NCBI GenBank assembly: GCA_021815405.1
Contig: JAKAGV010000001.1
Location: 496,001-560,000 of the forward strand
DNA length: 64,000 nt
Direction: 5' to 3'
Source: Bacteroidota bacterium
GTDB lineage: Bacteria; Bacteroidota; Ignavibacteria; Ignavibacteriales; Ignavibacteriaceae
Program-made: the position numbers and the translations under genes
Part shown: positions 1 to 8,898 of the stretch, in pieces
Layout of the letters: the number at the start of each line of letters is the position of its first letter
Numbering within the stretch: the stretch's first letter is position 1
The notes under the pieces: generated by a model
What the model saw: the letters and a program-made list of their open reading frames with translations, nothing else
Databases searched by the model: none
Told to the model about the DNA's origin: nothing

Positions 1-1
1 T

Positions 2-1165
2 CCTGCAATGATGAAAAAGTACGGCTCAAAAATCCCGACCAACCAGTATGCAAATTTAAAGAACAGCGTTCACGGAAGACTTGCTATTAATGGAAGCGAA
101 ATGATAGTGCAGTGCATTACTTGCCATAATGCTCACGGCATTGTTGCTGTTGATAATCCTGCCTCGCCGGTTTATCCGACAAACATTCCAGCCACGTGCG
201 GAAAATGCCACAGCGATCCTGTTTTTATGCGTGCTTATAATCCAGCGTTGCCTGTTGATCAAGTTCAGAAATACAGAACAAGTGTTCACGGAATTAGAAA
301 TGCAAAGGGCGATCCGAAGCCTGCTCAATGCGTAAGCTGCCACGGCAGTCATGATATTCTTTCTGTTAAAGATCCGAGAGCCAGAGTCTACCCAACAAAC
401 ATTCCATCTACTTGCTCTCACTGCCATAGCAATGCAGAATATATGAAGCAGTATAAAATTCCAACCGACCAATTTGCGAACTACTCAAAAAGCGTTCATG
501 GAATTGCATTGCTGCAGAAACATGATATAAGTGCGCCGGCTTGCAATAGCTGTCACGGCAATCATGGTGCAACACCTCCCGGCATCGAATCAATATCTGA
601 AGTCTGCGGAACTTGTCATGCACTTAATGCAGAATTGTTTTCATCAAGCCCGCATAAAAAGGCTTTTGATGAAAGGAAACTGCCGGAATGCACTACATGC
701 CACAGTAATCATTTAATAATAACTGCGACAAATAAACTATTAGGCGTTTCACAAGATGCTGTTTGTTCAAAATGCCATAAGCCGAACGATCCTTCAAAAG
801 GATATATGGTTGCCAAAGAAATGAAGCAGATGATTGATAGTCTTGATTCTTCTGAAAAAAATGATTCTGCTTTAGTTCATGAAGCCGAGCAGAAAGGAAT
901 GGAAGTCGGTGATGCGCTTTTCAAATTAAGAGATGCACACCAGGCAAGATTGGAATCAAGAACGATGGTTCATTCTTTCAACGAAGCAAAGTTCAACGAA
1001 ACTGTTAACAAAGGTTTAAAGGTAACCACCGAAGTAAAGACTGAAGCTGAAGCTGCAATTCATGAATATTACTTCCGCCGCATCGGTCTTGGTATTTCCG
1101 TATTGATAATCAGCTTCCTTGCGCTGCTTCTTTATCTCTATATCCGAAGGTTAGAGCGTAAATGA
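2..1165 (+). CDS. Multihaem cytochrome c, membrane-anchored, 5' end outside window
   Basis: The reading frame is open from the first bases, so the N-terminus is missing; the first in-window ATG is at 8. Eight CxxCH haem-binding motifs are visible (CITCH, CGKCH, CVSCH, CSHCH, CNSCH, CGTCH, CTTCH, CSKCH), with many extra histidines that could be distal ligands. Repeated blocks of the form SVHG...C..CH..H show internal duplication. After the haem region comes a charged, probably helical stretch, then one C-terminal transmembrane segment (about residues 358-378) with a basic tail (RRLERK). This predicts an exported electron carrier anchored in the inner membrane with haems outside, of the type found in extracellular or quinol-linked respiratory chains. 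The exact partner cannot be told because the upstream genes are outside the window. Confidence 0.9.
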   Translation, partial: PAMMKKYGSKIPTNQYANLKNSVHGRLAINGSEMIVQCITCHNAHGIVAVDNPASPVYPTNIPATCGKCHSDPVFMRAYNPALPVDQVQKYRTSVHGIRNAKGDPKPAQCVSCHGSHDILSVKDPRARVYPTNIPSTCSHCHSNAEYMKQYKIPTDQFANYSKSVHGIALLQKHDISAPACNSCHGNHGATPPGIESISEVCGTCHALNAELFSSSPHKKAFDERKLPECTTCHSNHLIITATNKLLGVSQDAVCSKCHKPNDPSKGYMVAKEMKQMIDSLDSSEKNDSALVHEAEQKGMEVGDALFKLRDAHQARLESRTMVHSFNEAKFNETVNKGLKVTTEVKTEAEAAIHEYYFRRIGLGISVLIISFLALLLYLYIRRLERK

Positions 1166-1190
1166 AATAACTCATCATGTGTGACCCTCT

Positions 1191-1240
1191 GGAATAATGG
1201 AGTTGTGGAGTAATGGCTTTTTCTGTTACTCCACTATTCC
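1191..1240. terminator. Inverted repeat after cytochrome gene
   Basis: Stem arms GGAATA (1191-1196) with TATTCC (1235-1240), and TGGAGTAA (1206-1213) with TTACTCCA (1226-1233), enclosing a T-rich loop. It lies 26 bases after the cytochrome stop codon and could act as a terminator, though no clean T-run follows. A further copy of ACTCCA follows the stem, so it may also be a small dispersed repeat. Confidence 0.45.
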
Positions 1241-1299
1241 AATACTCCAAGCGTAGGTTTTAAGTAAGGCGGATAAAATAAAATATTAGTGAGGTGTAT

Positions 1300-2997
1300 A
1301 TGCCTAAATATTTCTTTAGCAGTGATTCTTCTTCCGGCGGCGCAGAGAATAAAGAGATATTTTCTTTATTGAAAAATCTTGAAGAGCGTGTTTCTAAAAT
1401 AGAAGCAGCATTAAGTTTCAATCCAGCTCAGCCGGATGCTGTTCAAAAAGAAATTGTCTTAACTGAAAGCGCTAAAAATTTAGATGAAGAATCGGATGAT
1501 TTTTCCGACAAAGAAGAAAAGCTGGAATATCAGCTTGGACAATTCTGGTTTGCAAAAGTCGGAATAATTGCTCTCGGCGTTGGCATTGCATTCTTCTTGA
1601 CTTTTCCTTATAAAAATTTTCCCGCAGCTCTTCCCGGAATTATCGGTTATTTCATTTCCGGCTCTTTTATTATTTCATCAAACCGGACGAGAAAGAACTT
1701 TAGCTATTTATCCGGCTACTTACTCGGCATCGGATTAGCGCTTTTGTATTTTACTACGATGCGGCTTTACTTCTTCGGTCATCAAAATTTAATCACCGGC
1801 ATTACTACCGAGGTTATTCTCCTAAGCATTGTTGCAGCGGCTGATCTTATAGTAGCTGTATTTCAAGATTCCGCTTACCTTACCGCATTAAGCTTGGCTT
1901 TGGGATATTCGACTGCGGTTATTAGCGATTCTTCTTATTTTATTTTTATCAGTCTTGCTGTTTTATCTGCCGCGGCGGTTTATCTAAAAATTAAATTCGG
2001 ATGGAACAATCTTCTGGTGTGGGGAATTATACTAACTTATTTTTCACACCTTATCTGGTTCGTAAATAATCCGCTGATTGGAAATGATATTCAGACAATT
2101 ATAACTCCGCAAATTAACTTGCTCTTCGTTCTTTTTTATGCTTTGATTTTCTCATACGGAAATTTGTACAGAAAAAATTTGGAAGAAAAGTTCCATGCTG
2201 TTTTAATCTCTTCTTTGAATGCACTGCTAAGCTACGGATTATTCTGCTTAATTACATTTTCCATGAAGCCGGAATCTTTAGCGGGATATCATCTTATTGC
2301 TTCGGTTATATTCCTTGCTATTGGAATTTCTTTTTGGATTCACGAAAGGAGTAAGTATTCAACTTTTATTTATGCGATGATCGGCTACCTTGCATTAAGC
2401 GCTTCTATAATTGCGGCGTTTAAATCACCGGAGCTTTTTATTCTTCTCTGCTGGCAAAGTCTTCTTGTTGTTTCTACAGCAGTCTGGTTCCGCTCCAAAT
2501 TTATTGTTGTTGCCAACTTCATAATTTATTTGATTATCTTCTTTGCTTATCTTGCTGTTGGGGGTAAGGTAGACTTGATAAGCATCAGCTTCGGAATAGT
2601 TGCACTTCTAAGCGCAAGGATTTTAAACTGGAAGAAAGACCGTCTTGAACTGAAGACCGAGCAGATGCGAAATGCTTACTTGCTTTCGGCGTTGTTCATT
2701 ATACCGTATGCTTTGTACTTCGCTATGCCGGATAGATTAATAAGTTTATCATGGATTGCAGTTGCTGTCCTTTACTATGTTCTCAGTATAATTTTAAAGA
2801 ATAAAAAATACAGATGGATGGCGCTGCTTACGCTTCTGCTTACTGTTGTTTATGTTTTTATAATCGGCTTTACGAGTTCCGATCCTACATACAGAATTAT
2901 TTCATTCGTCGCGCTCGGTACGGTGATGATTATAATTTCACTTGTCTATAAAAAACTGAGTAAATCTTTAAAGAAAATTATAAAATCGCAAGATTGA
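1300..2997 (+). CDS. DUF2339-like polytopic membrane protein
   Basis: I chose the ATG at 1300 (MPKYFF...) because GAGG at 1291-1294 sits 5 bases before it; a GTG at 1294 is in frame but overlaps that site. Residues about 20-40 form a short coiled coil (LLKNLEERVSKIEAAL), followed by an acidic linker and then a motif LGQFWFAKVGIIALGVGIAFFLTFP that begins a long run of about 14 hydrophobic segments to the C-terminus. This architecture (N-terminal coiled coil, FWFAKVG-type entry, many helices) matches the DUF2339 family of predicted membrane proteins, whose function is unknown. It stands alone, with no operon partner. Confidence 0.75.
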   Translation: MPKYFFSSDSSSGGAENKEIFSLLKNLEERVSKIEAALSFNPAQPDAVQKEIVLTESAKNLDEESDDFSDKEEKLEYQLGQFWFAKVGIIALGVGIAFFLTFPYKNFPAALPGIIGYFISGSFIISSNRTRKNFSYLSGYLLGIGLALLYFTTMRLYFFGHQNLITGITTEVILLSIVAAADLIVAVFQDSAYLTALSLALGYSTAVISDSSYFIFISLAVLSAAAVYLKIKFGWNNLLVWGIILTYFSHLIWFVNNPLIGNDIQTIITPQINLLFVLFYALIFSYGNLYRKNLEEKFHAVLISSLNALLSYGLFCLITFSMKPESLAGYHLIASVIFLAIGISFWIHERSKYSTFIYAMIGYLALSASIIAAFKSPELFILLCWQSLLVVSTAVWFRSKFIVVANFIIYLIIFFAYLAVGGKVDLISISFGIVALLSARILNWKKDRLELKTEQMRNAYLLSALFIIPYALYFAMPDRLISLSWIAVAVLYYVLSIILKNKKYRWMALLTLLLTVVYVFIIGFTSSDPTYRIISFVALGTVMIIISLVYKKLSKSLKKIIKSQD

Positions 2998-3045
2998 TCT
3001 GCCTGAAAAAATAAGTATAAATTAAACAAAGCACGCAGCGGCACT

Positions 3046-3537
3046 TTGCCCTATGTTCTATGCGCTTTGACATATAGGAATGTTTATAAAACTCTGGATT
3101 CTTCAATTGTTGGGATTTATAAAAAGCCGGCTTCAGATATCATTTACGCTGCTACTAAATATGATATTTATGAAATTATTCCTACATCAATTCAATCAAT
3201 AAAACATCTTGTAGTTAATGTTGATAATCAGACGAGCAATATTCCTTCTGAATATATTCTTTATCAAAACTATCCAAATCCCTTTAATCCATCGACAACA
3301 ATCAAATACCAAATTTCAAAACCAGGATTAGTTCAGCTAAAAGTTTATGATATACTTGGAAGAGAAGTTGCAACCCTTGTAAATGAATATCAAACTGCCG
3401 GCGTGCATTCAGTTCGGTTTTCATCCGACTACAAACTACAAACATCAAACCACAAACAATTATCAAGCGGAATTTATTTCTATCAATTAAAAGCTGATGA
3501 TTTTGTTGCAGCAAAGAAATTATTATTATTAAAATAA
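3046..3537 (+). pseudogene. Orphan T9SS sorting-domain fragment
   Basis: About 80 C-terminal residues form a complete type A T9SS sorting domain: YPNPFNPSTTIKYQI, LKVYDILGREVATLVN, a SSGIYFYQLKA turn and a final KKLLLLK. In intact proteins this tail directs secretion through the outer membrane. Upstream are only about 70 residues with no signal peptide, no ATG start (the frame begins with TTG) and no clear ribosome binding site. I read it as the 3' remnant of a larger secreted protein gene. A low-complexity insert repeating CAAAC triplets (protein LQTSNHKQ) splits the domain. Confidence 0.7.
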
Positions 3538-3604
3538 TCTTGTTTGTTTGAAGAGCCTTGCGCGAGTTAAAATTTTTTTGATAATTTTACTTTGTTCTTT
3601 TTAA

Positions 3605-3625
3605 GCCGGAAGTTTAGCTTCCGGC
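3605..3625. terminator. GC-rich hairpin
   Basis: Perfect 8-bp stem GCCGGAAG/CTTCCGGC with a 5-base loop, 67 bases after the sorting-domain fragment. It is followed by AATTTG rather than a long T-run, so terminator activity is plausible but not certain. Confidence 0.5.
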
Positions 3626-3754
3626 AATTTGTAAAATATTGTACATAATTTAGATTTTGGAAACTAATCAATGGACGTTCCTCATCCGGTGTTTTAATAC
3701 TTACCGCTTAGCGCGTCTTTAAAATTAACAATAAATAAATCATATGGATTAACA

Positions 3755-4984
3755 ATGAAAAAAATTGTTTTACTCTCGTTTGTATTTATGCTTATGGCTA
3801 CCGGCTTAAGCTTCTCCCAAAGCAGTCAAATTGATACTGCTATATTTGTACAACCCCAAAAGGGTTTCTATGATTCTATCATGACTTCACTTCAAAAATA
3901 CTATTCAAGGAATGATACTGTTAAAAGGAAAGAGCTTTCTTTAGACTTCAGCCAATTCGATGCGCCTAAGTCTGTAAAAGATTTTACTCAGTACTGGCAT
4001 AATCCGCCTATCTCTCAGGGCAACACCGGTACTTGCTGGGATTTTTCCACTACTTCATTTTTAGAATCTGAAGTTTACCGGTTGACACATAGAAAAATGA
4101 AATTCTCCGAAATGTTCACTGTTTACTGGGAATATGTTGCAAAGGCAAAAGGATATGTTGAGTCCCGCGGGCATCAGGTTTTTGGCGAAGGCTCCGAAGC
4201 TAATGCAGTTTTACGCGAGTGGGAAAATCATGGTATAGTTCCGGAATCAGATTATACCGGTTTGCCAAAAGGTCAGCCGTTCTATGATCATAGCAAATTA
4301 TTTGCTGAACTTGATTCTTACTTGAAATCGGTAAAAGCTGAAAATGCGTGGAACGAAAACGAAGTTGTAAACACCGTAAAATCCATTTTAGATCATTATA
4401 TGGGAACACCCCCAACAGAAATTAAAGTGGACGGAAAAGAAATGACGCCGGTGGAATATTTTAAGAACGTAGTTAAACTGAATCTTGATGATTATGTTGC
4501 ATTAGTTTCCTTTTCAGACCGCCCGTATTATCAATGGACTGAATACAATGTATCCGACAATTGGTGGCACAGCAAAGCTTATTTCAATGTTCCGCTGGAT
4601 GTTTTTATGAATGCAATTAAAAAAGCAGTTCGTTCCGGTTACACAATAGACTTATGGGGCGATGTTTCCGAACCAGGTTATAACGGATTTGCTGGTATAG
4701 CTGTTGTCCCGTCATTCGACATTCCGAGTCAGTATATAAACGGAAGCGCAAGAATTTTCAGATTCTATAATCATACCACAACAGATGATCATGGGATTCA
4801 CATTGTAGGCTATACAACCAAGGACGGAAAAGATTGGTATCTTATTAAAGATTCAGCTTCCGGGTCTCGTAATTGTTCGCATCCGGGTTATTTTTTCTAT
4901 AGCGAGGATTATGTAAAGCTTAAAATGCTTGGAATAATGCTGCCGAAAAGTGCAATCCCTGGAATTGTAGATCATATGAAATAA
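3755..4984 (+). CDS. Secreted C1-family (papain/bleomycin hydrolase-like) cysteine peptidase
   Basis: The protein has 409 residues with an N-terminal signal peptide (MKKIVLLSFVFMLMATGLSFSQ). The catalytic cysteine is in the motif QGNTGTCWDFSTTSFLESE (about residue 93), preceded by the oxyanion-hole glutamine, and the catalytic histidine is in DDHGIHIVGY near residue 348. This order and length fit the C1B branch (aminopeptidase C / bleomycin hydrolase) as found secreted in Bacteroidota. Where the family normally has the third catalytic residue in a KNSWG-type motif, this protein reads IKDSASGS, so Asn is replaced by Asp and the Trp is missing. It lacks a T9SS tail, so it probably stays in the periplasm. 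No neighbouring gene shows its substrate. Confidence 0.8.
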   Translation: MKKIVLLSFVFMLMATGLSFSQSSQIDTAIFVQPQKGFYDSIMTSLQKYYSRNDTVKRKELSLDFSQFDAPKSVKDFTQYWHNPPISQGNTGTCWDFSTTSFLESEVYRLTHRKMKFSEMFTVYWEYVAKAKGYVESRGHQVFGEGSEANAVLREWENHGIVPESDYTGLPKGQPFYDHSKLFAELDSYLKSVKAENAWNENEVVNTVKSILDHYMGTPPTEIKVDGKEMTPVEYFKNVVKLNLDDYVALVSFSDRPYYQWTEYNVSDNWWHSKAYFNVPLDVFMNAIKKAVRSGYTIDLWGDVSEPGYNGFAGIAVVPSFDIPSQYINGSARIFRFYNHTTTDDHGIHIVGYTTKDGKDWYLIKDSASGSRNCSHPGYFFYSEDYVKLKMLGIMLPKSAIPGIVDHMK

Positions 4985-5019
4985 TTTCTAACTTAAGTTA
5001 GACAAGAAAATAAAAATTT

Positions 5020-5051
5020 CATGCTGTTCCAAAAGCTTTTGGGACAGCATG
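5020..5051. terminator. Long hairpin after peptidase gene
   Basis: Sixteen-base arms CATGCTGTTCCAAAAG / CTTTTGGGACAGCATG with only one G.T pair and no loop bases, 35 bases after the peptidase stop codon. It is likely a transcription terminator, though it could be a copy of a short palindromic repeat. Confidence 0.6.
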
Positions 5052-5245
5052 ACAATTAAATGCTTTTGCTTAACATCAGTCAATTAGAAAAATTTTTAGA
5101 AGCTGTCTTAAAAGAACTTTTGAGATGACTTCCGGAGTTGGCATTTAATACCGGTCTTGTTATAGTATTATTGTGATATCCTCTTCTCAGCTGGTTTACT
5201 ATATTCTCTCTCATAACTATTTCAACCCTCAATCCGACTACGACA

Positions 5246-5460
5246 ATCAAATACCAAATTCCAAAGTCCGGATCAGTTCAGCTAAAGGTTTATGATATTC
5301 TCGGAAGAGAAGTTGCGACACTGGTGAATGAATATCAAACTGCCGGAGAATATTCGGTTCAGTTTTCATCCGACTACAAACCACAAACAATTATCAAGCG
5401 GAATTTATTTCTATCAGCTAAAAGCGGGAAGTTTTTCAAGCATAAAGAAGCTTTTGCTGT
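5246..5460 (+). pseudogene. Decayed T9SS sorting-domain fragment
   Basis: Translation shows NPTTTIKYQIP, SVQLKVYDILGREVATLVN and EYQTAGEYSVQFSSDY, that is, the first two thirds of a sorting domain very like the one at 3046-3537. The CAAAC-rich stretch is about 14 bases shorter than in that copy, so the reading frame shifts and the SSGIYFYQLKAG end is only seen in another frame. No passenger gene precedes it. Confidence 0.7.
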
Positions 5461-5527
5461 TAAAGTAGATTTAATATTTAGAGGGCACAATGCAGCTAAA
5501 GCCTTTTTGTATTTTATAGTTCTGTAT

Positions 5528-5580
5528 CAGTTGGCTGAAGCCAACTGCAATAAAAGGCAATCAGTCAGCTAAAGCAGACT
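5528..5580. repeat. Palindromic repeat pair (GGCTGAAGCC type)
   Basis: CAGTTGGCT/AGCCAACTG (5528-5547) is a perfect 9-bp hairpin with a 2-base loop, followed at 5561-5580 by CAGTCAGC/GCAGACTG around TAAA. An AGCTAAAGCC half-copy precedes them at about 5492, and AATAAAAGG spacers separate the units. A related palindrome occurs at 12292-12326. They resemble REP-like or MITE-like intergenic elements. Confidence 0.5.
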
Positions 5581-5622
5581 GGAATAAAAGGGAGAAATAT
5601 TCTTATATCAATTGCAGTTCAC

Positions 5623-5712
5623 TTTAATGCAGGCAAACTTTCAAGCGGAATAAATTTTTATAGAATGCAAGCAGGGAGTTTTGTGGAAACGAAGAAATTA
5701 ATATTGCTGAAG
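5623..5712 (+). pseudogene. C-terminal piece of a T9SS sorting domain
   Basis: Reads FNAGKLSSGINFYRMQAGSF then KKLILLK, the last 30 residues of a sorting domain. The usual stop codon after LLK is absent; the frame runs on into unrelated sequence. It may be the distal half of a domain split from the 5246-5460 piece by the repeats between them, or a separate remnant. Confidence 0.65.
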
Positions 5713-5936
5713 TATGTTCCGGGTGGCTTCGATACATCACTCACTCAGTTCGTGAATGCTCAGCCACCTTGCATACAAGGCAAGGTCATCGAGTTTCTCC
5801 GGTCGCTTCGGTACAATTTCTCAATGACTCTAAAATACTCAGTGACGGGGAAAGGACTTATGCAATTGTAATTTAAAATGATTAATTTAATTTTGACTTT
5901 TATTTTTAAGAATTAGATTTAATTTAGTTACTGCAT

Positions 5937-6254
5937 ATGTATAACCAGAACGACATAATAGTAAGTGAATTTTCCGGTAGAGTTAAGTCCATTCTTAATG
6001 GTAATATCAAAAAAATAATTTTATTCGGCTCAAGAGCAAGAGGCGATTACAAGTCTCATTCCGACTATGACTTCTTAATAATTGCGGATAAAAGAGATGA
6101 AAATACAAAAGAAAGCCTACTGGAAATTTGCGTCGATATGCTGAATAAATACGATACGCTGGTTAGCTTTATTTTATGTGATGAAAAAGAGTGGGCAAAT
6201 AAAAGGAAATTCCCGATCGGGCTTAATATCATTAAAGAAGGCATTGAATTGTGA
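5937..6254 (+). CDS. Minimal nucleotidyltransferase (MNT) domain protein
   Basis: A 105-residue protein with the signature of the minimal nucleotidyltransferase fold: GSRARGDYKSHSDYDF, where GS (residues 31-32) binds the nucleotide phosphate and D43/D45 are the metal-binding carboxylates. The stop codon overlaps the GTG start of the following HEPN gene by four bases, so the two are translationally coupled. In the known MntA/HepT-type systems the MNT protein modifies the HEPN toxin by AMP transfer and so acts as antitoxin; this role here is inferred from domain and gene order. Confidence 0.85.
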   Translation: MYNQNDIIVSEFSGRVKSILNGNIKKIILFGSRARGDYKSHSDYDFLIIADKRDENTKESLLEICVDMLNKYDTLVSFILCDEKEWANKRKFPIGLNIIKEGIEL

Positions 6255-6661
6255 ACTCCCAAATTGATTTCCCTACTATTCGAGCTATTCTTAAAAAAGC
6301 ATTTGAAAAATTAAAGACAGCACAAATTGATTTTGCCAATAACCGCTTTGATGACTCCGTTTCACGAGCTTATTATGCGGCATTTCATGCTGTCTCTGCA
6401 GTTCTGCTGTCTAAAGGGCTGCACTATTCCTCTCACAGCCAGGTAATAGGAAATTTTAATAAAGAGTTTGTTAAAACCGGGACTTTTCATTCTAATGTTA
6501 CAAAAATTATTCAGCAGCTTTTCGAAGAAAGACAAACCGGTGATTATGATTTTGATGTTTACATTACTAAAGAAGAAGCCGGCAAAAACCTAAAGAACGC
6601 AGAAAGTATATTAACCGAATGCAGGGAATATTTAGTTAAGTTAGGCATGCCGGATTTATAA
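6251..6661 (+). CDS. HEPN domain protein, probable toxin partner of the MNT gene
   Basis: A 136-residue all-helical protein with the HEPN motif SRAYYAAFHAV (R39 and H46), which in ribonuclease-active HEPN proteins forms the catalytic RX4-6H site. The following motif KGLHYSSHSQV is typical of the HEPN subfamily that pairs with minimal nucleotidyltransferases. It starts with GTG inside the end of the upstream gene (GTGA overlap). The pair most likely forms a toxin-antitoxin unit. Confidence 0.85.
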   Translation: MNSQIDFPTIRAILKKAFEKLKTAQIDFANNRFDDSVSRAYYAAFHAVSAVLLSKGLHYSSHSQVIGNFNKEFVKTGTFHSNVTKIIQQLFEERQTGDYDFDVYITKEEAGKNLKNAESILTECREYLVKLGMPDL

Positions 6662-6833
6662 TTGCATTTTAATTTTTTTGATGCCTGTTAAATCAAAATT
6701 TACTTTTCTTTTTACTTTATTTATCAGTTGCATTGCTTCTTTTTCTTATTCTCAAACAAGGTGAACGGAAAATTGAATCAATCCCTTTATCTCTACTAAT
6801 AAGCTCTCTCACTATTTTAGGGGCAATATAAAT

Positions 6834-7094
6834 GATTTCAAGCTCTATCAGAATTATCCTAATCCGCTTAACCCCACTACAATCATCAATTACCAAATTC
6901 CAAATAACAATTATGTAACACTAAAAGTTTATGACGTACTTGGCAACTTAGTAAAGACACTTGTTGACGGATATAAAAATACGGGCGGTTATTCTGTTAA
7001 TTTCAATGCAGGTAATCTTGCAAGCGGGATTTATTTCTACCAGCTAAAAGCGGGTAACTATGTTGCAACTAAGAAGCTCTTGCTTCTGAAGTAA
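6834..7094 (+). pseudogene. Orphan T9SS sorting domain
   Basis: Frame 6834-7094 reads FKLYQNYPNPLNPTTIINYQ, then LKVYDVLGNLVKTLVDGY, ASGIYFYQLKAGNY and a final KKLLLLK with a stop codon. It is a complete sorting domain but has no in-frame start and no passenger domain. It is closer to the tail of the beta-helix protein ending at 12237 (shared IINYQIPNNNYVTLKVYD) than to the copies at 3046 and 5246. Confidence 0.7.
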
Positions 7095-7577
7095 CTCGGT
7101 AACCTCGAGGTCGCAAAAGGAAGCATAAAATAATTTTTAAACTGTAGTTCCGATTTTGTGACCTTGAAGGTTACTTAGAAACTTGTATAGCAAAGACACT
7201 CAACGTTTCCAAAGCATTGGGTGTCTTCAAAAGTACTTTTTACCGGTAATTATTTTCGTTTTACTTATGCAACCAGCTTTTATTATTATATTTTTATACG
7301 GAATGGTATTTGAAATATATTTCTTTTTAATAGCATTTGATTATTCCTATAATATTTTAAAACGCAATAGGAATTAAGAACTTATTTTAACCGTTTGGGG
7401 GTTATTATGGATTACAGTTTTTACGGATTTTCTCATACAAATAATTTTTTATCCAGTCTTTTACAATTAGAATATATATCCCTTCTCTACACGCATAAAA
7501 AATAAATTTCATATCTTACCTTTAAGTTTTACAAAGTAAAGCAGTAATAATTTTTAAATTGATTATGGGAGTATTTG

Positions 7578-8861
7578 ATGAAGTTTATTTTGTCTTTTGT
7601 TTTATTGTTAGCCTTTTTTGCCTTTAGCTGCAAAAGCCCAACTGCACCAAGTAATAATGGCAGTATCTCCTTATCCTTAGAGCAAGCAGCCAGTACAGAA
7701 GCCTGGCTTAAGTTAACAGCAAGCGATGTCACCCTCCCTGTTAATCTAATGATAAGGTCGGGCAATACTATTTTATTTAACTCAAACGTAAGTAGCAGTG
7801 ATTCTTTTATTTATATAGACTCACTCCTTCCAAACCGCAGCTATCTTTTACAAGGCTTCTTTACAACAAACAACATACAACAAACCACAAACAAAGTCAC
7901 GTTTACAACGATGGATACAACCAGCAACAACTTTACCTGGCAGACGTTTACCTTTGGCGGTAATGCCGGCAGTTGTAATTTATATGATGTTGCAATCGTA
8001 AATGATACTCTCGCATACGCTGTTGGCTCCATTTACTTAACTGATTCTACTGGGCAGCCTGATCCTAATGCTTATAATTTGGTAAAATGGAATGGAGAGA
8101 ATTGGAAACTTTTAAGAACACAATTCTATACTTTTTGTAACCAGTCGTCCACAGGCTCTTACCCTACTCAAGCAGTGATAGCTATAAGTGATACAGAAAT
8201 TTGGACTTCTTCTTATACTGAGGTAGCAGTTTCTAGCAACTCAAAAGAATTTAGAATTATATGCACACCGGTGCAAATATCAAAAATGTTTTCATTTAAT
8301 AATACAGTTTATACTGTTGGTAAAAATGGAAATATCGGATTATACTCCAACGGCGCCTGGCAAAAAATTGAAAGCGGAACAACAGCAGATATAAACGACA
8401 TCTGGGGAATAAATATAAACGGAAATATAAAAGTTTATTGTGCTGTATCAGATTTTCTTCAGGTTAGTGAACATAAAATACTAACAGTTACTGGAGGTAA
8501 CAAGGTTGATTCCGTAAGATGGGATGTAGGAAGAGAGATTCATTCAATATGGACTGAGACCGGATTCCCTATTTATACCGCTGGAGACGGAGTGTTTGAA
8601 AACAAGTTGGGATACTGGGAAGAAGAAAAACAGGTATCTGCTTTTTACAGCCGAAATATACGAGGCAGCGCTTTAAATGATATATACGTATGTGGGGATT
8701 ACGGATTCTTTGCACATTATAACGGTATACGATGGACAGTATTTAAGAACCTATATATAAACGGTGCATATTTATCAATCGCAATAAAAGATAATTTAGT
8801 AATCGCAGTCGGTTATCTTAGCAATGAACAAGCAGTTATTATAGTGGGAAGGAGAAATTAA
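7578..8861 (+). CDS. Predicted outer-surface lipoprotein, propeller-like repeats
   Basis: The ATG at 7578 follows GGGAG (7567-7571); a TTG three bases earlier is also in frame. The N-terminus is a lipoprotein signal peptide ending in AFFAFSC, so the mature protein starts with a lipidated cysteine near residue 19. The first 100 residues resemble a fibronectin-like sandwich, and the rest contains repeats of the type VGxxGxIGLYSNGAW and CGDYGFFAHYNGIRWT, as in beta-propeller proteins of the YCF48/photosystem-stability type common in Ignavibacteria. There is no T9SS tail. I cannot assign a substrate. It stands alone between an AT-rich gap and a structured intergenic region. Confidence 0.7.
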   Translation: MKFILSFVLLLAFFAFSCKSPTAPSNNGSISLSLEQAASTEAWLKLTASDVTLPVNLMIRSGNTILFNSNVSSSDSFIYIDSLLPNRSYLLQGFFTTNNIQQTTNKVTFTTMDTTSNNFTWQTFTFGGNAGSCNLYDVAIVNDTLAYAVGSIYLTDSTGQPDPNAYNLVKWNGENWKLLRTQFYTFCNQSSTGSYPTQAVIAISDTEIWTSSYTEVAVSSNSKEFRIICTPVQISKMFSFNNTVYTVGKNGNIGLYSNGAWQKIESGTTADINDIWGININGNIKVYCAVSDFLQVSEHKILTVTGGNKVDSVRWDVGREIHSIWTETGFPIYTAGDGVFENKLGYWEEEKQVSAFYSRNIRGSALNDIYVCGDYGFFAHYNGIRWTVFKNLYINGAYLSIAIKDNLVIAVGYLSNEQAVIIVGRRN

Positions 8862-8898
8862 ATTTATGGCAGGAGGAAATACCAAATAAATATAAACA

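Noticed and set aside
56-472. Long antisense frame in the cytochrome gene
   Set aside because: It is a shadow of the cytochrome coding strand, caused by codon bias, with no domain likeness.
7183-7377. 64-codon hydrophobic ORF
   Set aside because: It starts with TTG, has no ribosome binding site and no family resemblance, and lies in AT-rich decayed sequence.
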